This document shows, in pieces, positions 6,698 to 15,586 of a stretch of DNA of 64,000 nucleotides. The notes under the pieces are model-generated. The model was not told where the DNA came from, did not search any database, and saw only the letters and a list, made by a program, of their open reading frames with translations. How positions within the stretch are numbered: position 1 is the stretch's first letter; each line of letters begins with the position of its first letter. Origin of the DNA: Yoonia sediminilitoris. GTDB lineage: Bacteria > Pseudomonadota > Alphaproteobacteria > Rhodobacterales > Rhodobacteraceae. The position numbers were made by a program, and so were the translations under genes. The stretch spans positions 62,001 to 126,000 of the forward strand of contig NZ_QBUD01000012.1 of assembly GCF_003058085.1 (NCBI RefSeq). The letters are read 5' to 3'.

Positions 6698-9013
6698 ATG
6701 TCCGCAGTCGCAGATCGCATTGCCCGCAATATCGCAGCCGACATTGATGCACGTCCCGAACAGGTCAACGCCACGATTGCCCTGCTGGACGGTGGCGATA
6801 CCGTCCCATTTGTGGCCCGCTACCGCAAAGAGGCGACAGGCGGTCTGGACGACACACAGTTGCGCAGGCTGGCCGAACGGCTGGATTATCTGCGCGAACT
6901 GGAAAAGCGCCGGGCGGCCATTGTGGCCGAGATCACCAATCAGGGAAAACTGACAGACGCCTTGGCCAAGTCGATAGCCAGCGCAGAAACCAAGGCGGTG
7001 CTGGAGGATCTGTACCTGCCTTTCAAGCCAAAGCGACGCACCAAGGCAATGATTGCCCGCGAAAACGGGCTGGAGCCGTTGCTGCGCGCGATCATGACAG
7101 ACCGTGCCGCCGACCCGGCCGCGCTGGCCGAAGGCTACACATCTAACACCGTCGCCACCGCAAAGGATGCCCTGACAGGTGCGCGCGATATTCTTGTCGA
7201 AGAGCTTGGCGAAAATGCAGCACTTGTGGGCCGTCTGCGCGAAGTTATGCAGCAAGAAGCCCTCATCTCTGCCCGCGTCGTCCCCGGCAAGGAAGAGGAG
7301 GGGGCGAAATTCGCGGACTATTTCGACCATAGCGAAAAATGGGCAACCATCCCGTCGCACCGTGCGCTTGCTATCCTGCGGGCGACGAAAGAAGAAATCG
7401 TCACGCTGGATATCGGGCCTGAGCCGGAAACCGGGCTGGACCGGGTTATCGGTATCATCACCGCGGAAATCGGCGTGCAAGGTACGGCCCCGGGCGATGT
7501 CTGGTTGCGGGATGCGGCTAGTTGGGCATGGCGGGTCAAGCTGAGCCTGTCGATGTTCATGGACCTGATGGCCGATTTGCGCCGCCGTGCCCATGCGGCG
7601 GCCATTGATGTCTTTGCCCGCAACCTGCGTGATTTGCTGCTGGCCGCCCCTGCGGGAGCGCGCGCGACGCTGGGCCTTGATCCGGGGATTCGCACGGGCT
7701 GCAAGATTGCCGTTGTTGATGAAACCGGCAAGCTGCTGGACACCGCAACGATCTATCCCTTCCAGCCGCGCAATGATCTGGGCGGCGCCGAAGAAACGCT
7801 GACCCAGATGATCCGCAAACATGGCATCGCGCTGATTGCGGTTGGGAATGGCACTGCCAGCCGCGAATCCGAACGGCTGGTGGCTGATGTGATCAAACGC
7901 CTGCCCGCTGATCTGACCCGCCCCACGTCTGTGATCGTGTCAGAGGCAGGGGCGTCGGTTTATTCCGCTTCGGAACTGGCCTCGAAAGAATTCCCCGATA
8001 TTGACGTGTCGTTGCGCGGGGCCGTGTCGATAGCGCGCCGTTTGCAAGACCCGCTGGCTGAACTGGTCAAGATCGAACCGCAGGCCATCGGTGTGGGCCA
8101 GTATCAGCATGACGTGGACCAGCGGCAGTTGGCGCAATCGCTCGCCGCCGTGGTAGAGGATGCGGTCAACGCGGTCGGTGTTGACCTGAACATGGCATCG
8201 GCGCCGCTTCTGTCGCATATCGCGGGCCTTGGCCCGTCACTGGCACAGGCCATTGTCGCGCACCGCGATGCGCATGGGCCCTTTGCATCTCGCGAGGCTT
8301 TGTTGAAAGTCGCAGGCATGGGCCCCAAGGCGTTTGAACAATGCGCAGGGTTTTTGCGCATCAACGAGGGCGCAGAGCCACTGGATGCCTCCAGCGTCCA
8401 CCCAGAAGCCTACGGCGTGGCGCGCAAGATCGTGCAGGCCTGCGGGCGCGATATCCGCGCTATCATGGGCGACAGTGGGGCACTCAAGGGTCTGCGTGCA
8501 GAACAGTTCGTCGATGACAGCTTTGGGCTGCCCACTGTGCGCGATATCCTGTCCGAGCTTGAAAAGCCCGGTCGTGATCCGCGCCCGACCTTCAAGACGG
8601 CGACCTTTGCAGACGGTGTTGACAGTATCACCGACCTCAAACCCGGCATGTCGCTGGAAGGGACTGTGACCAATGTCGCAGCTTTTGGTGCGTTTGTGGA
8701 TATCGGCGTGCATCAGGATGGGTTGGTACACGTCAGCCAGTTGGCCGACCGTTTTGTCAAGGACCCGCATGAGGTCGTCAAAGCTGGCGACGTCGTCCGC
8801 GTGCGTGTGACCGAAGTTGACGTGCAACGTAAGCGGATCGGATTGACCATGCGCAAGGACAATAGCGCGGACACACCGCAGCGTGGACGCGGCGATCGCA
8901 AGCAAAAGCCACAGCGCAATGTCAAACAGGCGACCGCCAAACCTGCCAAGACCGAAAGCCAAGGCGCGTTTGGGTCGGCACTTGCAGATGCGCTTAAACG
9001 GACAGGAAAATAG
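6698..9013 (+). CDS. tex: Tex family RNA-binding transcription accessory protein
   Basis: A 771-residue cytosolic nucleic-acid-binding protein homologous to Tex/Spt6, of normal length. Domain order: N-terminal helical Tex domain (1-190), YqgF/RNase H-like fold near residue 325 (L-G-L-D-P-G-I-R-T-G-C), helix-hairpin-helix repeats around 490-570 (P-F-A-S-R-E-A-L, V-A-G-M-G-P-K-A-F-E-Q-C-A-G-F-L-R-I), and a C-terminal S1 RNA-binding domain at about 646-721 (G-T-V-T-N-V-A-A-F-G-A-F-V-D-I-G-V-H). The tail is Arg/Lys-rich and low complexity. In other bacteria Tex supports transcription under stress; here it is probably monocistronic. Confidence 0.95.
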   Translation: MSAVADRIARNIAADIDARPEQVNATIALLDGGDTVPFVARYRKEATGGLDDTQLRRLAERLDYLRELEKRRAAIVAEITNQGKLTDALAKSIASAETKAVLEDLYLPFKPKRRTKAMIARENGLEPLLRAIMTDRAADPAALAEGYTSNTVATAKDALTGARDILVEELGENAALVGRLREVMQQEALISARVVPGKEEEGAKFADYFDHSEKWATIPSHRALAILRATKEEIVTLDIGPEPETGLDRVIGIITAEIGVQGTAPGDVWLRDAASWAWRVKLSLSMFMDLMADLRRRAHAAAIDVFARNLRDLLLAAPAGARATLGLDPGIRTGCKIAVVDETGKLLDTATIYPFQPRNDLGGAEETLTQMIRKHGIALIAVGNGTASRESERLVADVIKRLPADLTRPTSVIVSEAGASVYSASELASKEFPDIDVSLRGAVSIARRLQDPLAELVKIEPQAIGVGQYQHDVDQRQLAQSLAAVVEDAVNAVGVDLNMASAPLLSHIAGLGPSLAQAIVAHRDAHGPFASREALLKVAGMGPKAFEQCAGFLRINEGAEPLDASSVHPEAYGVARKIVQACGRDIRAIMGDSGALKGLRAEQFVDDSFGLPTVRDILSELEKPGRDPRPTFKTATFADGVDSITDLKPGMSLEGTVTNVAAFGAFVDIGVHQDGLVHVSQLADRFVKDPHEVVKAGDVVRVRVTEVDVQRKRIGLTMRKDNSADTPQRGRGDRKQKPQRNVKQATAKPAKTESQGAFGSALADALKRTGK

Positions 9014-9076
9014 CGCGGGCCTGCCTTACTCTGGCTTTGTCAGGTTGATTTTTCAGGGTGGCGTTCTGATGCCTTA

Positions 9077-9906
9077 GGGTCAGGCCCCATGAAACGGCTT
9101 GATGCTGAGTTGTTGCAATGATTCACAGATCCCAATGATTTGGGAGACTGATGAGTAATCTTTATTGGCTGACAGAAGCGCAGATGGTGCGTCTTCGGCC
9201 GTTTTTCCCGAAGAGCCGTGGGCGGCCACGTGTCGATGACAGACGTGTATTGAGTGGTATTATCTTCATCAATCGCAATGGGTTACGCTGGTGCGGCGCA
9301 CCCGCTGCTTATGGCCCGCCAAAGACATTGTATAATCGTTGGAAGCGTCGGAGTGATTTAAGTGTATTTGCCCGAATAATGAACGGATTAGCCGCAGAAG
9401 ACCCCGACAATAAGACCATATCGATTGACGCGACCTATCTGAAAGCACACCGCACAGCCGCAAGTCCGGGGCTAAGAAAGGGGACGTTGACGTCTGATTG
9501 GGCAGACCAACGGTAGCATGAACACAAAACTACACGCTGTCACTGACACCAGCGGCCGCCCAATCCGTTTCTTTATCACCGCCGGTCAAGTCAGCGATTA
9601 CACCGGTGCAATGGCTTTACTAAGCAGCCTAACTGATGCCGAATGGCTATTGGCTGATCGGGGCTATGATACAGATGGTTCCGGGAAGCCTTGGCAGACA
9701 GGGGAACGCGTCCCTGCATCCCACCCGCAACAAGGTCGTCAGATACGACAAGCGGCGCTACAGAAGCCGGAACCGCATCGAGCGCTTGTGCGGCAGACTC
9801 AAAGACTGGAGACGTGTCTCAACCCGCTATGATCGCTGCCCTATAGTGTTCCTGTCAGCAATCGCTCTCGCCGCAACCGTCATTTTCTGGTTATGCCGCC
9901 TGACCC
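9077..9906 (+). mobile_element. Decayed IS5-family (IS427-like) insertion sequence
   Basis: About 830 bp, the size of IS427-group elements. Its ends carry short inverted repeats: GGGTCAGGC at 9077-9085 and GCCTGACCC at 9898-9906. The internal transposase is broken (see the pseudogene entry). No clear target duplication is seen (TTA left, CAG right), so the boundaries are approximate. It lies between tex and the dpp operon and disrupts no recognisable gene. Confidence 0.7.
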
Positions 9907-9926
9907 CAGGGCAGCATAGGAAATGA
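9151..9926 (+). pseudogene. IS5-family transposase, multiply broken
   Basis: The N-terminal frame 9151-9516 is a typical IS5 DUF4096-type start (Y-W-L-T-E-A-Q-M, W-C-G-A-P-A-A-Y-G-P, then S-I-D-A-T-Y-L-K-A-H). The next part (from 9518) has M-N-T-K-L-H-A-V-T-D and L-A-D-R-G-Y-D. The C-terminal part (9730-9926) is in a third frame with Y-D-K-R-R-Y-R, R-I-E-R-L-C-G-R-L-K-D-W-R-R and T-R-Y-D-R. IS427-group elements often use one frameshift, but here at least two frame changes are needed and the joining frame has a TGA near 9500. The element is therefore probably dead. Confidence 0.85.
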
Positions 9927-10029
9927 CTGAAAACGGAAACCGAAAGCCTTTGAGGCAGCGGGCAGAACAGGTTAACTTCATCACAGCGGGCTAAGTTCAT
10001 GCCAAACTGACGTCAACCTGACAATGCCC

Positions 10030-10992
10030 TTACTCTGCCAGATGGCAGGCGACACGGATGTCGCCCAATTTGCGCATCTCGGGGCGTTCCCGCCTGCAAA
10101 TATCTGTCGCAACCGGGCAGCGCGGGTGGAACGCACAGCCAGACGGTGGGTTGATCGGGTCGGGGATTTCGCCTTCGGGCAGTTCCGCTTCACGGCCAAA
10201 ACCGTCCATTCGCGGGGCGGCCTCCAACAGCATCTTGGTGTAGGGGTGCTTGGTGTTGGCAAACAAATCCTCGGGGCACGCCTCTTCGACCAAGCGCCCC
10301 AGATAAAGCACGCCAATCCGGTCGGCCATGTGCTGCACAACGGTCAGGTCATGACTGATCAGCACATAGGTCAGGCCAAAATCATCCTTGAGATCGCTCA
10401 TCAGGTTCAGCACCTGCGCCTGCACCGACACATCCAGCGCCGAAGTGGGTTCGTCGCAGACGATCAGTTTGGGTTCGGACGACAGGGCGCGTGCAATACA
10501 AATGCGCTGCCGCTGGCCGCCTGAAAATTCATGCGGGAACTTGCCTGCATCCAGCGCCGACAAGCCCACCTGTTCCAGCAGTTTTTCGGCCAGTCCGGTG
10601 GCATCGCCGCCACGGGCCACGACGGGTTCGACGATAATATCACGCACCCGCCAGCGCGGGTTGAGCGAGGCAAAAGGGTCCTGAAAGATCATCTGGATGT
10701 CAGAGCGGATCTTGTCCACCGTTGCCGCATCACTTTCGGTCGCAAGGTTCACGCCGTTGATTTCAACGGTGCCCTCTGTGGGGCGGAGCAGGCCCACCAA
10801 CATCCGCCCGATTGTCGATTTGCCGGACCCGCTTTCGCCGACCAGCGCGTAGGTGCTACGCTCTTGCACGTCAAAGCTTACATCGGACACGGCTGTGAGA
10901 TAAGCCTTGGCCCGCCGCTCGATCACCCGGTTCAACCATGGTTTGGACACATCAAAGACGCGGGTGAGGTTTTTGACAGAAATGAGCGCCAT
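10030..10992 (-). CDS. Dipeptide/oligopeptide ABC transporter ATP-binding protein (DppF-type)
   Basis: A 320-residue ABC ATPase. Walker A G-E-S-G-S-G-K-S-T is near residue 45, the signature F-S-G-G-Q-R-Q-R near 150 and Walker B L-I-V-C-D-E-P near 170. The C-terminal oligopeptide-transporter extension contains the Cys-rich S-G-C-A-F-H-P-R-C-P motif, which binds an Fe-S cluster or metal in this family. The ATG at 10992 shares its A with the stop of the preceding ATPase (TGATG); the longer frame to 11073 overlaps that gene and is rejected. It is the last gene of the SBP-SBP-permease-permease-ATPase-ATPase operon. Confidence 0.93.
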   Translation of the reverse strand: MALISVKNLTRVFDVSKPWLNRVIERRAKAYLTAVSDVSFDVQERSTYALVGESGSGKSTIGRMLVGLLRPTEGTVEINGVNLATESDAATVDKIRSDIQMIFQDPFASLNPRWRVRDIIVEPVVARGGDATGLAEKLLEQVGLSALDAGKFPHEFSGGQRQRICIARALSSEPKLIVCDEPTSALDVSVQAQVLNLMSDLKDDFGLTYVLISHDLTVVQHMADRIGVLYLGRLVEEACPEDLFANTKHPYTKMLLEAAPRMDGFGREAELPEGEIPDPINPPSGCAFHPRCPVATDICRRERPEMRKLGDIRVACHLAE

Positions 10993-11966
10993 CAGGATAC
11001 CTTTTCCGCGATCAGGGGGAACCAGCAGGCTGCGTGCCCGCCGGTGATTTCCGGCGCGGGCGCCGCCCGACATTTATCTTGGGCATAACTGCAGCGCGGA
11101 TGAAAGGGGCAGCCTTGCGGGATATTGGTCAGCCGGGGCATGGCCCCTTCGATCTGGTGCAGGCGTGCCTTGCCCTGCGACGCCAGCGGGGTCGAGGCCA
11201 TCAGGCCGTCGGTATAGGGATGCTGCGGGCGGGTCAGTACATCGCGTACATCACCCAGTTCGGCAAGCCGTCCTGCATACATGACTGCCACGCGATCGGC
11301 CGCCTCAGCAATGACGCCCATATCGTGGGTGATCAGCATGACAGCGGTGCCCCTGTCACGGCACAGACGTTTCAGCAGCGCAATGATTTGCGCCTGCACA
11401 GACACATCCAGTGCGGTTGTGGGCTCGTCGGCAATAATCAGGGACGGTTCGGCGCATAGGGCCAAGGCAATGACCACACGTTGGCGCATCCCGCCGCTGA
11501 ACTCATGCGGGTAACTACCGATACGTTCGGCAGCGCCGGGAATGCCGACTTCTTCCAAAGCGGCGACTGCGCGCTTTTCGGCCTCGGCCCGACTTATCGG
11601 CAGATGGGTCAGCATGGTTTCGGTCAGTTGATCCCCGATGCTTAGCAGCGGGTTCAATGATGTCAGCGGGTCTTGGAACACCATCCCGATCTGTTTGCCA
11701 CGCAGGCGGCGCATCGCATCGCCTTTGAGTTGGTCGATGCGGTTTCCGTTCAGCCAAATCTCTCCCGCAGCAATTCTTGCGGGTGGGGTCAGCAGGCCGA
11801 TGACCGCGTTACCGGCCATTGACTTGCCTGCGCCGCTTTCGCCGACAATGCCCAGAATTTCGCCAGCCCGTATGTCGTAGCTGACGCCATCCACCGGCCT
11901 GACGACGCCTGCGCGGGTCGGGATTTCCACGGACAGTCCGCGGATTGACAGCACAACATCAGACAT
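10992..11966 (-). CDS. Dipeptide/oligopeptide ABC transporter ATP-binding protein (DppD-type)
   Basis: A 324-residue ABC ATPase partner of the DppF-type subunit. It has Walker A G-E-S-G-A-G-K-S, the Q-loop V-F-Q-D-P-L-T-S-L-N-P, signature F-S-G-G-M-R-Q-R-V, Walker B L-I-I-A-D-E-P-T-T-A-L-D, the H-loop I-T-H-D-M-G and the C-terminal C-P-F-H-P-R-C motif. An in-frame TTG at 11969 precedes the ATG at 11966; the ATG is preferred because it forms a TGATG overlap with the permease stop. It energises import together with the downstream ATPase. Confidence 0.93.
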   Translation of the reverse strand: MSDVVLSIRGLSVEIPTRAGVVRPVDGVSYDIRAGEILGIVGESGAGKSMAGNAVIGLLTPPARIAAGEIWLNGNRIDQLKGDAMRRLRGKQIGMVFQDPLTSLNPLLSIGDQLTETMLTHLPISRAEAEKRAVAALEEVGIPGAAERIGSYPHEFSGGMRQRVVIALALCAEPSLIIADEPTTALDVSVQAQIIALLKRLCRDRGTAVMLITHDMGVIAEAADRVAVMYAGRLAELGDVRDVLTRPQHPYTDGLMASTPLASQGKARLHQIEGAMPRLTNIPQGCPFHPRCSYAQDKCRAAPAPEITGGHAACWFPLIAEKVS

Positions 11967-12910
11967 CAACGCAACCTCGGGTTCAGGGCATCGCGGAGCC
12001 AGTCACCCAGCAAATTGACACTCAGCGCCAGCGCCAGAAGGGTGACGGCGGGAAACAGCAAAATCCACCATTCGCCGGAAAACAGGAAGCCCTGCCCGAT
12101 ACGGATGAGCGTGCCCAGCGATGGTTGCGTGGGCGGCGCGCCAACGCCGAGAAAGCTAAGCGTTGCTTCGGCGATGATCGCCAAAGCCAGAGAAATTGTC
12201 GCGATGACAAGCACGGGCGACAGCACGTTGGGCAGGATATGCCGCAGCATGATGGCAAACGGGGTGCGCCCGATCAGCCGCGCGGCTTCGACATATTCCT
12301 TGCGCTTTTCAACCAAGGTTGCGCCGCGCACGACGCGGGCGAACTGCACCCAATCGCTCAGCCCAATTGCCACGATCAGTACCCAGATCGCCATCTGGTC
12401 GCGATATTCTACAGGGGTAAACCCTTTGGCGACCCCGAAAATCAGCATCGCAACAAGGATCGACGGGAAGGTCAGCTGCACGTCTGCGGTCCGCATGATG
12501 ATCGTTTCGGTCCATCCCCCCACATAGCCCGAAATCAGCCCCAGCGTGATTCCCAGAACCATGGCAAACAGCACAGCGGCCACGCCCACAAACAGCGACA
12601 CGCGCATCCCGTAAAGGATGGTGGAAAAGACGTCGCGCCCCTGATCGTCAGTGCCCAGCAGGAAGGTTTCGCCGGTAAAGGCGTTGGGTGCCATCGGGCC
12701 GGTGAAGCCGTTCATCAGGTTCAGCGATGCAGGGTCAAACGGATTTGTCGGCGCAATCAGCGGTGCAAAAAGTGCCGACAGGATCAGTATGCTGACCACG
12801 ATCGTAGAGGCGACTGCGACAGGCGACCGTTTGAATGCATAGAAAATGTCGCTATCCAGAAACAGGCGCACACGTGACTTTTGCGGAATTTTTTGGGTCA
12901 TGTCGGACAT
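11966..12910 (-). CDS. Dipeptide/oligopeptide ABC transporter permease (DppC-type)
   Basis: A 314-residue inner-membrane permease. It has an N-terminal cytoplasmic segment, one transmembrane helix around 35-57, a periplasmic loop with G-T-D-D-Q-G-R-D (diagnostic for DppC/OppC), and a BPD_transp domain with five more helices. The EAA loop is E-A-A-R-L-I-G-R-T-P-F-A-I-M. The start shares its A with the stop of the DppB-type gene. Confidence 0.93.
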   Translation of the reverse strand: MSDMTQKIPQKSRVRLFLDSDIFYAFKRSPVAVASTIVVSILILSALFAPLIAPTNPFDPASLNLMNGFTGPMAPNAFTGETFLLGTDDQGRDVFSTILYGMRVSLFVGVAAVLFAMVLGITLGLISGYVGGWTETIIMRTADVQLTFPSILVAMLIFGVAKGFTPVEYRDQMAIWVLIVAIGLSDWVQFARVVRGATLVEKRKEYVEAARLIGRTPFAIMLRHILPNVLSPVLVIATISLALAIIAEATLSFLGVGAPPTQPSLGTLIRIGQGFLFSGEWWILLFPAVTLLALALSVNLLGDWLRDALNPRLR

Positions 12911-13890
12911 CAGTGGCCTCCGGACCGGTCCACGCGCAAGCGCGGATCAATAAAGAAATAGAGCATGTCCACAATCAGGTTGATGCCCACAAACATGACC
13001 GAGATCAGCATCAGATAGGCGGCCATCACCGGGATATCGACGAACTGGACCGCATTAATGAACAACAGCCCAACGCCGGGCCACTGAAAGACGGTTTCAG
13101 TGATGATTGCAAAGGCAATGATCGCACCAAGTTGCAGGCCGATGACCGTAATGACAGGCACCATCGTGTTTTTCAGGGCGTGGCGGAAATTGACGGTACG
13201 GTCCCGCAATCCGCGCGCGCGGGCAAAGCGGATATAGTCCTGCCGCAGGACCTCAAGCATCTCAGAACGCACCAGCCGCATGATCAGGGTCATCTGGTAA
13301 AGACCCAGCGTGATCGAGGGTAAGACAAGCGCCTTGAGACCCGTAGCCGTCAGAAACCCTGTAGACCAACTGCCGATCTGGACCGTCTCGCCCCGCCCGA
13401 AACTGGGCAGCCAGCCAAGCTCGACCGAGAAAACATAGATCAGCAAAATCCCGATCAGGAAGGTGGGCAGCGACACCCCGATCAGGGATGCGGACATGAT
13501 GAAATTGGCGACGAAACCATCGCGGCGGATCGCCGTGAATACCCCGAATGCAATGCCCAGCAAGATCGCCAGCACCCCCGACACGGCTGCCAGTTCCAGC
13601 GTGGCTGGTGCCCGCTCCATCAGGATGTCGGCAACAGGTCGCCCCTGCCTGTAGCTGACGCCAAAATTACCCTGCACGGCCCCTTCGAGAAATTTGAAAT
13701 ATTGCACCGGGAAGGATTGATCCAACCCCAGCTGTTCGCGCAGCCGTTCGATATCAGCTGCTGTGCGTTCCTGCCCCAGCATATTGTCAATGGGATCGCC
13801 CACAAAGCGAAACATCGAAAATGCCGCCAGCCCTACGATCAGCAAGACAAGTGCAGACTGCGCAACGCGGCGGATAATGTAGGCCAGCAT
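12910..13890 (-). CDS. Dipeptide/oligopeptide ABC transporter permease (DppB-type)
   Basis: A 326-residue membrane protein with an N-terminal helix (residues 8-30), the DppB-type motif Q-L-G-L-D-Q-S-F-P-V-Q-Y near 55, the G-N-F-G-V-S segment, and a permease domain with an EAA loop F-A-R-A-R-G-L-R. It forms a heterodimer with the DppC-type subunit. It is separated from the upstream binding-protein gene by a 51-base gap holding a perfect stem-loop. Confidence 0.93.
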   Translation of the reverse strand: MLAYIIRRVAQSALVLLIVGLAAFSMFRFVGDPIDNMLGQERTAADIERLREQLGLDQSFPVQYFKFLEGAVQGNFGVSYRQGRPVADILMERAPATLELAAVSGVLAILLGIAFGVFTAIRRDGFVANFIMSASLIGVSLPTFLIGILLIYVFSVELGWLPSFGRGETVQIGSWSTGFLTATGLKALVLPSITLGLYQMTLIMRLVRSEMLEVLRQDYIRFARARGLRDRTVNFRHALKNTMVPVITVIGLQLGAIIAFAIITETVFQWPGVGLLFINAVQFVDIPVMAAYLMLISVMFVGINLIVDMLYFFIDPRLRVDRSGGH

Positions 13891-13911
13891 GATGGTGAAT
13901 TTCCCAGTGGT

Positions 13912-13934
13912 TGAGGGGCCTGCCCGACCCCTCA
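13912..13934 (-). promoter_or_regulatory. Stem-loop between binding-protein and permease genes
   Basis: Perfect 7-bp stem TGAGGGG/CCCCTCA with a nine-base loop, starting eight bases after the stop of the first binding-protein gene. There is no T-run on the minus strand, so it looks more like a 3'-end stabiliser or processing site than a terminator. Confidence 0.55.
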
Positions 13935-13941
13935 GTCGCGC

Positions 13942-15507
13942 TTAGTTAACAGTGACCCAACGCAAGATAAAGAAGTTGTCCGGGCGTTGCACCAGTTCGA
14001 TATTGGCACGGGTGCCCCAGATCAGTGGCTGAACGTAAAGCGGGACATAGGCCATTTCATCCTGCAAGGTTTGTGCGACCTCATCCAGCATCGCCTGACG
14101 CTTTGACTCGTCAATTTCGGACTGAATCAGCGGCAGCAATTCATCGACACGGGCGTTGGAGTAGCCGCCAAAGTTCCAGCTGCCCAGACGCTTTTCTTCG
14201 TTCGGGGTCGCGGCCAGAAAGCGGACGGGATGTTCGGCATCAAACGTCCCCGGCGACCAGCCCAGCAGATACATGTCATAATTGTCGGCACGCAGTTCGG
14301 GCCAGTAGTTTTGCACGGGCATTGCATCCAGCGTGGCGCGCATGCCGACCTGTGCCAACATGCCGGTGATCGCCTGACAGACCGCCTCGTCATTCAGATA
14401 ACGGTCGTTGGGGCATTTCAGGCCAAAGGAAAACCCGTCTGGGTATCCTGCTTCGGCCAAAAGCGTGCGGGCCGCATCAGGGTCATACGCAGCATCCTTG
14501 CTCAAGCCGTCCGCATAACCGCGCATGGCGGGGCTGACCAACTGGTTTACCGCCTCTGCATTGCCGCGCATCGTTGTCTGCAGGATGGCTGGCACGTTGA
14601 TCGCATGGGCCACGGCGCGGCGCACAAGCGGATCTGCGAAAGGATTGGCATCGGTGGTTTCAGCAGAATATTTCAGCGCATCCGCCTCGTGCGGGAAACC
14701 CAGCATGATGACGCGGGCCTCGATGCCCTGAATCACATTGACGTTCGGGTCATTTTGCAGGCGCGCCACGTCCTGCACCGGCACCGGATTGATGAAATCA
14801 ACGTCACCGGAAAGCAGTGCAGCAAGGGCCGTCGCTGGATTCTGGATCGGTGTCAGTTCTGCGCGGGTAATGTTATGTGTGGCTTCACCCCACCAGCCTG
14901 TATGCGGCTCTAGCACAGTGCGCAGACCCGGCTCGCGGTTGGTGATGGCAAAGGCACCTGTACCGTTGGTGTTAAGCGTGGCGTAGTTGCCGCTTTCCTT
15001 GTCTGGACGGGCGGCGTCATTCGCAGTGGCCCAGTCGCTATCCATGATCATCCAGTTGGCGATGCTGTCAGGAAAAATCGGATTAGGGGATGTGGTCATG
15101 ATATCAACAGTGAAATCATCAACGACGATGACGTCTGACACCGGCGCGAACCAACTGCTTGTGTCGGCTTCTTCGCTAGATGCGCGTTCGTAAGAAAACA
15201 GAACGTCTTGGGCCGTGAATGCCGCGCCGTCCTGAAAGATGACACCCTCGCGCAGATTGAAGCGCCAGCCTTCGCCTTCGCCAATCGGCTCCCAGCTTGT
15301 GGCGAGCGCAGGTTCAATGGCCATATCCTGACCGCGGCGCACAAGGCCTTCGTAGACGTTATTGAGGAAACCCAGAACCGGTGCGGAATTGACCGCGTGC
15401 GGGTCCATCGTTTGCGGGTCGGTGGTGACGGCCCATGTGAATTCTTCTGCGTAGGCAGAACTGGCCAATCCGGCGAAAAGTGCGACATAGCTGAGTTTGC
15501 GTAACAT
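13942..15507 (-). CDS. ABC transporter substrate-binding protein, SBP_bac_5 family (copy 1)
   Basis: A 521-residue periplasmic peptide/opine/nickel-type binding protein of normal length. The signal peptide is residues 1-20 (A-S-S-A-Y-A). The family N-terminal motif appears as D-P-Q-T-M-D-P-H, followed by Y-E-G-L-V-R and the L-R-E-G-V-I-F-Q-D-G motif near residue 85. It lies just upstream of the permeases and just downstream of a second, clearly related binding protein, probably after an old duplication. Ligand unknown; the neighbouring enzymes suggest a modified amino acid or short peptide. Confidence 0.92.
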   Translation of the reverse strand: MLRKLSYVALFAGLASSAYAEEFTWAVTTDPQTMDPHAVNSAPVLGFLNNVYEGLVRRGQDMAIEPALATSWEPIGEGEGWRFNLREGVIFQDGAAFTAQDVLFSYERASSEEADTSSWFAPVSDVIVVDDFTVDIMTTSPNPIFPDSIANWMIMDSDWATANDAARPDKESGNYATLNTNGTGAFAITNREPGLRTVLEPHTGWWGEATHNITRAELTPIQNPATALAALLSGDVDFINPVPVQDVARLQNDPNVNVIQGIEARVIMLGFPHEADALKYSAETTDANPFADPLVRRAVAHAINVPAILQTTMRGNAEAVNQLVSPAMRGYADGLSKDAAYDPDAARTLLAEAGYPDGFSFGLKCPNDRYLNDEAVCQAITGMLAQVGMRATLDAMPVQNYWPELRADNYDMYLLGWSPGTFDAEHPVRFLAATPNEEKRLGSWNFGGYSNARVDELLPLIQSEIDESKRQAMLDEVAQTLQDEMAYVPLYVQPLIWGTRANIELVQRPDNFFILRWVTVN

Positions 15508-15551
15508 TATGCGTCCTAACGGGGTTCAAAGTGTGGGTTTCGCCGGATTGC

Positions 15552-15576
15552 GGCGCGCCAAAGTACATGGCGCGCC
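15552..15576 (-). promoter_or_regulatory. Stem-loop between the two binding-protein genes
   Basis: Two GGCGCGCC octamers at 15552-15559 and 15569-15576 enclose a nine-base spacer; each is also self-complementary. It sits 10 bases after the stop of the upstream binding-protein gene. On the transcribed (minus) strand no T-run follows. Confidence 0.55.
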
Positions 15577-15586
15577 TTTTGATCGC

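Noticed and set aside
6602..7822. 406-codon open frame on the minus strand
   Set aside because: Lies wholly opposite tex, shows no family motif and is Arg/Gln/Gly-rich as expected from an antisense frame of GC-rich coding DNA.
9151..9516. Functional IS5 transposase by programmed frameshift
   Set aside because: One shift is normal for the group, but a second frame break near 9670-9730 and a TGA in the joining frame cannot be explained that way.
11945..12877. 310-codon plus-strand open frame
   Set aside because: Antisense of the DppC-type permease; composition of His, Gln and Arg is typical of a shadow frame.
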